DNA of 64,000 bases, from contig JAFAER010000163.1 in assembly GCA_023423895.1 (NCBI GenBank), forward strand, positions 1 to 64,000. The letters run 5' to 3'. Positions 26,550 to 34,298 of the stretch are shown in pieces. How positions within the stretch are numbered: the first letter of the stretch is position 1; each line of letters starts with the position of its first letter. The position numbers and the translations under genes are program-made. Under the pieces are notes generated by a model. It made no database searches and was not told the DNA's origin. It was given only the letters and a program-made list of their open reading frames with translations. The DNA is from Pseudomonadota bacterium. GTDB lineage: Bacteria > Myxococcota_A > Polyangia > Polyangiales > Polyangiaceae.

Positions 26550-27029
26550 GTGGCTGATCCTTTGAAAGAGCTCGCGCACGATCACCGTGAGCTCAGTGGT
26601 CTCTTGATCGCCGTTCGCGACGCGCTTGGTCGGGTCGACCGTGGCCAGTCGAAGCTCGATGACGAGCTGCACGAGATCCGCGACGGGATCGAGGTCTTTC
26701 GCGAGGCATTGCTCGAGCACTTCGCCCGTGAACAAGAGGGACTTCTGCCCTTCGTCGTCTCTCGGCTCCCGTCCGTCCGCGAGCGCACCGACCAGCTGAT
26801 CGCCGAGCACGACCGCATCGCCGAGGCGCTCACGCAGCTGCTTCGCGAGCTCGGAAGAATCGACGCGAGCGGCGAGCTTGCGCCTTTCCGCGCATCACTC
26901 GCGCACTTCGAAGACCTCTACGCGTCGCACTCGCGCGCCGAGCTCGGCTTTCTGGCAGAGGTCGCAGCTGCGCTCAGCGGCGATGGGTCCGCGATGGACC
27001 AGCTCCGAGCGCTGCTCGACGAGCCCTGA
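26550..27029 (+). CDS. Hemerythrin HHE-domain protein
   Basis: 159 aa from GTG 26550 (start VADPLKELAHDHREL); a TTG at 26514, overlapping the previous stop as TTGA, is the alternative. Four-helix hemerythrin pattern: AHDHREL, FREALLEHFAREQEGLLPFV, LIAEHDRIAEAL and FEDLYASHSRAELGFL supply the His and Glu ligands of a di-iron site. Such cytoplasmic proteins bind O2, NO or iron, or repair Fe-S clusters. The position next to iron-boxed genes is suggestive, but no box directly precedes it. Confidence 0.85.
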   Translation: MADPLKELAHDHRELSGLLIAVRDALGRVDRGQSKLDDELHEIRDGIEVFREALLEHFAREQEGLLPFVVSRLPSVRERTDQLIAEHDRIAEALTQLLRELGRIDASGELAPFRASLAHFEDLYASHSRAELGFLAEVAAALSGDGSAMDQLRALLDEP

Positions 27030-27059
27030 CCGAACGCACGCGCCGCGGGCGCCGCGCTC

Positions 27060-30000
27060 TCACGCCCCGGGAACCTTCCCCTTCAGCGCGCGCACCTCGG
27101 CCTGCGCCTCGCGATGGTGCGGGTTCGCCGACAACAGCTCGGTGAAGTCGTTGAGCGCCTCCGGGAACCGGTTCGTCCGAACGAGGAGCTTGCCGCGGTA
27201 GAAGAGCGCCTTCTCGTTCGAAGGGTCCTCGATGAGGACCTTCGACATCGTGCGGATCGCCTCGTCCGTCGGCTGCTGTCCACCGGCCAGGGCGCGAATC
27301 CACGCGAGCAGCGTGATGTAGTCGGCCTGGGTGGGGTCGCCTGCAACGGCCTTCTTCGCGAGCTGCTCGGCCGTTGCGATGTCGTTTCGCTGGAGAGCGC
27401 CCTCGGCAAGGCGGAAGCTCGACATCGCCTCGAGCGCGGCTTCGGCGTCAGCGAGCCCGTCGTCTCCAATCTCGATCGCCATCGCAGCGGAGACGTCGCT
27501 CGGGCCCGTCGCATCGGCGTCGTCGTTCGCGCGGACGACCGAAGCCACGTCGACCGGTTGACGCTTCCCCGTCACGTCGTCGGAGAACGCGTCATCGGAG
27601 GCGGGAGCCGGAGCGATGCCCTTCACGGTCGTCGCCACCTTCGACGGCGGAGACGCCGCACCCGTGGCCTTCGTGATTCTGACTTCCGGGGGCGGCAACG
27701 GCTTCGGCGGATGGACACCGCTTCCACTCTGACGCGGGACCGGCGGGACGGGCGGGACCGGCGGCGGGTGATTCTGACTCGATTTTGCGCCGGGCGGCGG
27801 CGGCAGTGGCGCGCCGGCTTGACCCGAGCGCACTGGCGGAACGGCGGGAGGTCGGTTGGCGGGCGTCGGCTTTGCCGTTCCCGCCGACGGCGCTCCGCCC
27901 GCGCGTGCGGCGAGCATGTCCTTGAGCGCCGGCGCAGGACGCGCGATCGTCTTGGCGTCATCCGCCGGCTCGGGCTTCGGCGGCGCCGGGCTGCGTGTCG
28001 AGACCGGACCTTCACCACGTGCTTCCGCAGGAGCTCCCGGGTCGATCCCGACCATCGTCGGCTTCTTCACGCTGATCGGCCGGATCTGTGGCGCGACCGG
28101 ACGAGCGCCCGGGCCCTGCGCCGGACGAATCGCGGGCGACGGCGCGCGGAGCGCACCCGCGGAGGCCGGCGCCGCGCGCATCTGCGCGGAGGGCGGCATC
28201 GCCTTGTTCGGCGCGCCGGCATTGGGTGTGCGCGGAGCCTCCGCCGCAGACGGTGCCCCGGCCACGGCAGGCTTCGCGGGCGTCGCCGGCATCGGGATCG
28301 CGGGCCTCGAGCCCGACGCCATCGGAGCGGAAGGCGAAGCGGGTCCGGAGGATGCCTGCCCGGAAGGAGCTTTCGAGCTCGGCGTCGAGCCCGATCCCGG
28401 CGGGGGATGGACGCTCCGCCACGCGGCTCCGCGCGCCGCCATCGGCCCTTTCTTCTGGCCCTTGAACGCGAACTGCCGCGTGACCGCGAGCGAGTACACG
28501 AGCGAAGAGACGACCTCGTCGTCGGCGAAGCTCCGCTGGAGCAGCTGCGGAAGCGGCATGGCCTCCGCCCGAACGGCGTCGAGCACCTTCTGCTCTTCCG
28601 CGATGACGGCGAGGTTCGTGAGGTCGGAATCGGGATGGAGGGCGAGCGGATGTTTGCCGATCCGATTGAGCGTCGCGCGTACGCGGGCACGATCCGTCCA
28701 GTGCCGCACGCTCGCGAGGATCGGGTTGAGAGGATGGCTCACCGCGACCTCCCCGCCCCAGCCCTCGAGCAAGTCGACGTCGCGGTAGTACGCGTATTCG
28801 ATCTCCGGGGCGAGGTTCGCGACGTGCGCGATCTTGCGGAGAAGCTGCCCTTCGAGGCCCCAGGCGAGCGCCTCGCGCGAGACGAGGTCATGGCCGACGA
28901 GGTATTCGCCGAGGAGGATCCCGAGCCGACGTGCGCCTTCGACGGCCTGATCGAGAGCTCTCGCCTCGAGCGCCCCGTCCTCGACGAGGACTTCGCCGAG
29001 GAGCGCGACGCTCTCGCCGAGCCGGATCTTCGCCGGCACTCCGTTGACGAAGAAGATCATGTCGTCGGAGACGCCGCGACTCGACCGTTCGAACACGACG
29101 GTGCCCGTGAGCGCGTGGTCGAGCATGTAGACCAGCACGTGAGGAAGCGGCGTCGCGGCCAGGTTTCCTCTCGCGGTCGCCTCGCGCGCCGGCGACGTCG
29201 TGAGACGAGGCGCCGGCGCGTCATCCGGTCCCTTCGGCTGGAACACGGTGCGATCCGGCCGCTCCGTCTCGCGTGGCGGGATCGCCGGCGGCCGGAGCGA
29301 GTCGTTGATCATCCTGCCCATCGCTTCGGCGACGGCCGAAGGGCTCGATCCCAGGGAAGGCATCGATGCGCTTGCCGGGTGCTCCACCGACGAGCCCGAT
29401 CCCGATGCACTCCGCTCTTCCTCCGCGCCCCACGACGCGTATTGATCGGCGTACTGCTGCGCGATGCTCCGGTTCGAGCCGGCGGACAGGGGCGGCGACA
29501 TCGGCGACATCCCGGTAGGCGCGGCGGGCGGCGGAGGCACTGCGGGCATCGGCGCCGGCGGGACGCTGATGATGACGTCGTCGTCGGACTCCGGTCCAGG
29601 CCCGAGCGCTTGCGCGGCCCCCTCGAGGCCTTTGCGCCATCCGTCGACGGAGAGCACGCGGACGACGGTACGGCGCGTGTCCTGCGCGAGATCGACCTCC
29701 AGAGGCTGCGGATACGGCGCGCCGTTCGCGTCGGCGAGGACGAGCACGCACGCCTTCTCGCCGAGGCCTTTCGTTCGGCGCGTGACCTCGGCGACCTCAC
29801 CCGTCGAGAGCTGGACGACCGTGCCGATCGGGAGCAGCCCCAGAGCAGACACGAGCATCCGCAGCACGGTGCGGTCCTGAGCATCCGTGAGCTCGTTGGC
29901 GAGCACGGCGACGGCGTAGTCGGTCGTCGGCGGCGCGAGACCGGGCTCAGGGGTCAGCAGATCGTTGTATCGACGCGCGACGGCGATGATCGTCGCCTGG

Positions 30001-31055
30001 AGCGTGGGCGCTCGCGCTCCCCAGTACACGGGCCCGAGCCAGGTGCGTCGTCGAAGCCAGAGCGCCTCGAACGTGAGGACGGTGCGCGTGATCGACGGCT
30101 CGTTCACGCGACCGAGCGCCGTGAGGACCGCCGCGGTTCCGGCGGGCAGACGGTCTTCGTCGTCTTCCGAGAGGGTGGTGGGGCCAGCCATCCCAGGCAT
30201 CGGAGCGCCCCCCGCACCCACGATCGCGAGCGCACGCGGGCGCGCGACGTCGTGCATCATCGCGGCCATCGCGATCTGCGCGAGCGTGGTGCGCTCCTGC
30301 GTCGACTCGCGGGCGATTGAAACGGCGAGGATCGCCGTGTTCACCGCGCGGCCGGCCTCGTCGTAGTTCGCGTTCCGGACCTCGGTGACACCGAGATACG
30401 ACGCAGTCGCGGCGTCCGAGAGATCGACCAGGCTCTGCGCGATGCGCTTGATGCGCCGCGGGAGGACGTAGCGGCTCGCGGAGAGGTCCTCGAAGAACCG
30501 CCGCATGATGACGACGGCGGACGCGTATGCACGGACGATACGCTGATCGGGCGTGAGACTCTCGAGCTCGATGCCACGGAGGCGCGCGACGTCGGCGACC
30601 CGTCGGAGATGCATCTTCGGCGGAACGCGGATCTGCGAGGCGTTGCCCGTTCGGTGGTAGAGGGACACCTGCTCGGCAAACGCGTTCAGGTCCTCACGCG
30701 TGATGTCTCGCGAGATGTGGAGCTCGGAGCCGCCCATCCGCTCGAGAAGCGCGCCGAGCTCCGCGGCGGCGTCGTATGCGCCTCGGTTGCCCTTGAGGAG
30801 CTGCCCTGCCACGAACGTCGCCTTCTCGGCGAACAGAACGCTCACGTTGGAGCCCGAACGAAGGCAGTACTCGCCGATGATCTGATGGGTCTGCTCGAGC
30901 TGCCGGATGAACGCCTGGTTGCCGAGGTCGTGAAGCTGCGCGAGCTTCGCGAGCCGATAGATCGCGACGACGACGCCTGCGCCCAGCTCGCGCGCGTGCT
31001 CCCGGCGAACGAGCTCGCCGGCGTCGTTCGTGACGATGTCGAGGCGCATCGTCAT
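27060..31055 (-). CDS. Giant signalling protein: HD-like helical region, DUF4388, Pro/Ala linker, TPR
   Basis: 1331 aa. N-terminal helical region with a single HD dipeptide (AAMMHDVARP near residue 270) and no GYP motif. Around 650-870 is a DUF4388/PATAN-like segment (LPHVLVYMLDHALTGTVVFERSSRG ... VNGVPAKIRLGESVALLGEVLVEDG) with the usual ALDQAVEGARRLGILLGEYLV extension. A 330-residue Pro/Ala/Lys linker follows, then C-terminal TPRs (LAEGALQRNDIATAEQLAKKA, ALFYRGKLLVRTNRFPEALNDF). The start overlaps the stop of the upstream kinase gene (ATGA), so the two products are made together. Likely the target or output partner of that kinase (inference). Confidence 0.8.
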   Translation of the reverse strand: MTMRLDIVTNDAGELVRREHARELGAGVVVAIYRLAKLAQLHDLGNQAFIRQLEQTHQIIGEYCLRSGSNVSVLFAEKATFVAGQLLKGNRGAYDAAAELGALLERMGGSELHISRDITREDLNAFAEQVSLYHRTGNASQIRVPPKMHLRRVADVARLRGIELESLTPDQRIVRAYASAVVIMRRFFEDLSASRYVLPRRIKRIAQSLVDLSDAATASYLGVTEVRNANYDEAGRAVNTAILAVSIARESTQERTTLAQIAMAAMMHDVARPRALAIVGAGGAPMPGMAGPTTLSEDDEDRLPAGTAAVLTALGRVNEPSITRTVLTFEALWLRRRTWLGPVYWGARAPTLQATIIAVARRYNDLLTPEPGLAPPTTDYAVAVLANELTDAQDRTVLRMLVSALGLLPIGTVVQLSTGEVAEVTRRTKGLGEKACVLVLADANGAPYPQPLEVDLAQDTRRTVVRVLSVDGWRKGLEGAAQALGPGPESDDDVIISVPPAPMPAVPPPPAAPTGMSPMSPPLSAGSNRSIAQQYADQYASWGAEEERSASGSGSSVEHPASASMPSLGSSPSAVAEAMGRMINDSLRPPAIPPRETERPDRTVFQPKGPDDAPAPRLTTSPAREATARGNLAATPLPHVLVYMLDHALTGTVVFERSSRGVSDDMIFFVNGVPAKIRLGESVALLGEVLVEDGALEARALDQAVEGARRLGILLGEYLVGHDLVSREALAWGLEGQLLRKIAHVANLAPEIEYAYYRDVDLLEGWGGEVAVSHPLNPILASVRHWTDRARVRATLNRIGKHPLALHPDSDLTNLAVIAEEQKVLDAVRAEAMPLPQLLQRSFADDEVVSSLVYSLAVTRQFAFKGQKKGPMAARGAAWRSVHPPPGSGSTPSSKAPSGQASSGPASPSAPMASGSRPAIPMPATPAKPAVAGAPSAAEAPRTPNAGAPNKAMPPSAQMRAAPASAGALRAPSPAIRPAQGPGARPVAPQIRPISVKKPTMVGIDPGAPAEARGEGPVSTRSPAPPKPEPADDAKTIARPAPALKDMLAARAGGAPSAGTAKPTPANRPPAVPPVRSGQAGAPLPPPPGAKSSQNHPPPVPPVPPVPRQSGSGVHPPKPLPPPEVRITKATGAASPPSKVATTVKGIAPAPASDDAFSDDVTGKRQPVDVASVVRANDDADATGPSDVSAAMAIEIGDDGLADAEAALEAMSSFRLAEGALQRNDIATAEQLAKKAVAGDPTQADYITLLAWIRALAGGQQPTDEAIRTMSKVLIEDPSNEKALFYRGKLLVRTNRFPEALNDFTELLSANPHHREAQAEVRALKGKVPGA

Positions 31056-34000
31056 GCGGTAGCGCTCCCTTGCGGATGCGTGAGCCGCTGACCGATTCGT
31101 TTCGCCGCGTTGGCCGCCGCCAACCGCGTCTCTTCCGAGATACCCCAGCGCGCGCCGGCGATCTCTTGCAGCCCCATCGCCGTCGTTCGCGAGCGCGAGA
31201 GCTCACCGAGCAGCTCCGCGGCCATCGTTCGCGTGGCCTCGCGCTCCTCACTGGTGAGGACGCCGCCCTTCTTCGCGAGATCCAGCAGCACGGGCTCACC
31301 ACGGTCGGGCGAGAGCACGACGCACGCCCGGAGCAGCTCGCGGCGCTCGTCGGTCCCGAGCTCGTTGAAGCTCTTCGCTCCGATGATCCGCGCGACCGAC
31401 GGCCATGCGCTGCGGATGCCGTAGCGCGTGCTCGTCCGCAGCGCGGCCATGCGGACCAGCGCCGAAGCGTTGTCGAGGAGCGCGTTGATCTCCTTCTGCG
31501 CGTGCTCCGGCGACGGCGCCAGTAGCACACGCGCCTCGACGCGGACGTTCATGTCTTCGCTCTGGGCGAGTTGCCCGAGCACCTGCCTCGCGCCCGGCGT
31601 GCCCATGCGCCCGAGGAGCTGCACGATGTACGCCGCCGAGTCCGGGTCCGAGCCCGCGGCGGCCTGGGCGAGCTCGGCCTCTCGGCCAGCAACGTACCGT
31701 TCGATGTACGAGGCGAGCAGGCTGCGTAGCGGTGCATGCGAGACCTCGCGCAACGAAGCGAGGATGGTCCCGAACTCGTTTGCCGAGAGGCCCGGGAGGA
31801 CCAGGCCGAACGCCTCGATTCCGCTCGGGTCCTCCCGAAGGCGCTTCAGCACGATCTCCAGCGTCTCGCCGCCGAACATCGCGTTCGTGAGCGCGGCCGC
31901 CAGCTTCTGCTGGTTCTCGGCGCCCTGCACGCGCGTGCGCAGCCGCTCGATCACGGCGAGGTTGATCTGGACCGCGACGCTGATGCGACCCGCGACGACG
32001 AGATCGGCGGCCGATCTCCGGAGCGACGCGAGGACGAGCGGCGCGTCGCGATGCGCTGCGGAGTCGAGGTATCCCTCGACGAGGGCATCGACGAACCGCT
32101 CCGCCCAGACGTCGTGCGAGACGTCGAAGTGAGGAGCCAGATGCTGCCGAGTCGCCTCGTCCAGCGCGAACGGCGAGCGCTCCTTCTGCTTTCCCAGCGC
32201 GGCGTCGTCGGTCGAGAGCGCCATCGCCTGCGCCTCGAGACGATTCATCCGATTTTTCTGGGCTGCCGCCTCGGCGAGGTTCTCGATCTGATCGGCCTCG
32301 CCGTAGAACGCCTCGCGCTCCGATGCGTCACCTTCGGCGAACGCGTCGACGCACTCCCATCGTACGTGCGCGAGCCCCTTCTCCCAGAGCGCCGCCGCGA
32401 GATCGTCCTCGGGCGGCAGATCGCGACCAGGGTCGAGGAGGCAGAGCGCGAAGAGCTCACGCATCTCCTCGAAGGTGACGCCGGCTTCGATGCGAAGCGT
32501 GCGCACTCCGCAGGCGAAGAGGTTGTACGGGATCGCGTCGAACGGAGGCCCTGGCTCCCAGACGGTGTGGCCGAGGGACATGAACGAATACGGCCGCAGG
32601 GTCCATTGCACGAGCTGCGGCTGCTGCTTCAGCGCGTCGGCGAAGGCGTCGTACGCGAGGCGCAGCGTTCGTTCGGTGGCCGGATGCGTCCAGCCGAGCT
32701 GCCGGACGCTCGGAAAGAGCCGGTCGAAGTGCTTCATCAGGTCGCGCAGAGCCTGAACACGAGGATCCGTCTCCGGCACGTCGGCGCCGGGACCGGCAGC
32801 GGCAGGCGTGCTCGCGAGAGGAGGAGGCGCAAACCCACCAAGCAGCGGATCGAATGCGGGCTGCTGGGGCATCTGTCCCGTGACCGCCATCGGAGACACG
32901 GGCCCGGGGGACATCGATACTGCGCTGGCCCCCGCGACGGACGCCTTGTGCGGCGGCGCCGTCGGCAGCGGAGCGATGGCCGAGGACGGCTGCTGTTGCT
33001 GCTGCGCGCTCGGCTGCGCCGCTGCCGCGCCGACAGGACCGTGCGGCTGCACATGTCCCTGCGCCTGAGCCTGGAGCTGCGCCAAGATCTCCGGTGCAGG
33101 CGGCGCGACGACGTCTTGCGGTCGCGGCGGCTGCCGCCCCTGCAGCGGGAACACCCCTTGACCGGGCATCAGCTCGAGAAGCGCCTTCTGCATCTCGCGC
33201 GCGTCCTGGTACCGATTGCGGCGATCCCAGGCGAGCGACTTGTCGATGACCTTGATCAGCTCGATGGGGAGCTGCGGAGCGAGGCGGACGACGGAGGGGA
33301 CGGGCTTCGTCGCCGCCATCACGAGCGCTTCTTGCTCGGTGCGCCCATTGTTGATGCGGTGCCCGGTGATCAGCGCGTGCATCATCGCGCCGACGGAGAA
33401 GAGGTCGGCGCGTCCGTCGAGCTGATCGACGAGGCCCATCGCCTGCTCGGGCGACATGTACGCAGGCGTTCCGAGCGCCGTTCCCGTGGCGGTCCGCTCG
33501 CTCGTGGCGTCGCGCATCTGGGCGACGCCGAAGTCGAGGACGCGGATCTCGTCCTCCTTGAGGATGAAGATGTTCGCCGGCTTCAGGTCGCGATGGATGA
33601 CCTTGATGGCATGGCACGAAGCAAGGCAGTCGAGGACACGCTCGCAGATCTGGAGGACGCGGCCCGATTGCATCGTCCGCCCGCTCTTCTTCCACGCATC
33701 GCGAACGGTCTCGCCCTCGAGCAGCTCCATGATGAGGAACGGCTCGCCCTGCTCGGTCATGTCGTCGTCGAGCACCTGGACGGTGGCGCCGTGATTGACC
33801 TTGTTCGAGACGTAGGCCTCGCGGAGGAACCGCTCGCAAATCGTCTTCTCGCGCGCGAAGTCCGTGTGGAGGATCTTCAGGGCCGCGCGCTGGCCATTCC
33901 GGTGGGAAGCCGCGTAGACGGCCGCCATGCCGCCGACGCCGAGCAAGGAATCGATCTTCCATTTGCCCTTGATGACGGTGCCGACCCTCGCGTTCGGTCC

Positions 34001-34111
34001 GCCGTCATCACCGCCTCTGGACTTCTGGTTGGCCACCGCGCTCAGCGCTCCGAGAAGTATCGTCCCGAGGACGACCTCACCTCTCCGACGTCGGCATCGA
34101 CTCCGGAGCAA
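31052..34111 (-). CDS. Ser/Thr protein kinase with C-terminal HEAT-like region
   Basis: 1019 aa as called; a GTG at the VANQKSRGG codon would remove about 26 residues and may be the true start. The kinase domain (about 45-315) is complete: GVGGMAAVY loop, ALKIL lysine, HRDLKPANIF, VLDFGVAQ, GTPAYMSPEQ. A Pro/Ala/Gln-rich linker follows (330-455), then a domain with GHTVWEPGPPFDAIPYNLFACGVRTLRIEAGV and a helical repeat tail (ALRTSTRYGIRSAWPSVARIIGA). No transmembrane segment is evident after the kinase, so it is probably cytoplasmic. Myxobacteria carry many such eukaryote-like kinases. Its stop overlaps the start of the DUF4388/TPR gene. Confidence 0.9.
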   Translation of the reverse strand: MLRSRCRRRRGEVVLGTILLGALSAVANQKSRGGDDGGPNARVGTVIKGKWKIDSLLGVGGMAAVYAASHRNGQRAALKILHTDFAREKTICERFLREAYVSNKVNHGATVQVLDDDMTEQGEPFLIMELLEGETVRDAWKKSGRTMQSGRVLQICERVLDCLASCHAIKVIHRDLKPANIFILKEDEIRVLDFGVAQMRDATSERTATGTALGTPAYMSPEQAMGLVDQLDGRADLFSVGAMMHALITGHRINNGRTEQEALVMAATKPVPSVVRLAPQLPIELIKVIDKSLAWDRRNRYQDAREMQKALLELMPGQGVFPLQGRQPPRPQDVVAPPAPEILAQLQAQAQGHVQPHGPVGAAAAQPSAQQQQQPSSAIAPLPTAPPHKASVAGASAVSMSPGPVSPMAVTGQMPQQPAFDPLLGGFAPPPLASTPAAAGPGADVPETDPRVQALRDLMKHFDRLFPSVRQLGWTHPATERTLRLAYDAFADALKQQPQLVQWTLRPYSFMSLGHTVWEPGPPFDAIPYNLFACGVRTLRIEAGVTFEEMRELFALCLLDPGRDLPPEDDLAAALWEKGLAHVRWECVDAFAEGDASEREAFYGEADQIENLAEAAAQKNRMNRLEAQAMALSTDDAALGKQKERSPFALDEATRQHLAPHFDVSHDVWAERFVDALVEGYLDSAAHRDAPLVLASLRRSAADLVVAGRISVAVQINLAVIERLRTRVQGAENQQKLAAALTNAMFGGETLEIVLKRLREDPSGIEAFGLVLPGLSANEFGTILASLREVSHAPLRSLLASYIERYVAGREAELAQAAAGSDPDSAAYIVQLLGRMGTPGARQVLGQLAQSEDMNVRVEARVLLAPSPEHAQKEINALLDNASALVRMAALRTSTRYGIRSAWPSVARIIGAKSFNELGTDERRELLRACVVLSPDRGEPVLLDLAKKGGVLTSEEREATRTMAAELLGELSRSRTTAMGLQEIAGARWGISEETRLAAANAAKRIGQRLTHPQGSATA

Positions 34112-34298
34112 CGAAACGATTCGTGAAGTGAGCGCCTATGCGCCCAGACGAAGGATATCGGCGTCCGGCACCCGAGCCTACCCCGAACCGACACGCCGCC
34201 TCTCTGGACGCGCTCGGGTGACGGCGCGCGGAACGCCCGCACGATTCCGATGCTCCGGCAGGATCAGGGCAGGTGGGACAGTGTGAGCAAGAGCCGGG

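Noticed and set aside
27060..31055. HD-GYP phosphodiesterase in the giant protein
   Set aside because: Only one HD dipeptide is present; further His/Asp ligands and the GYP triad are absent.
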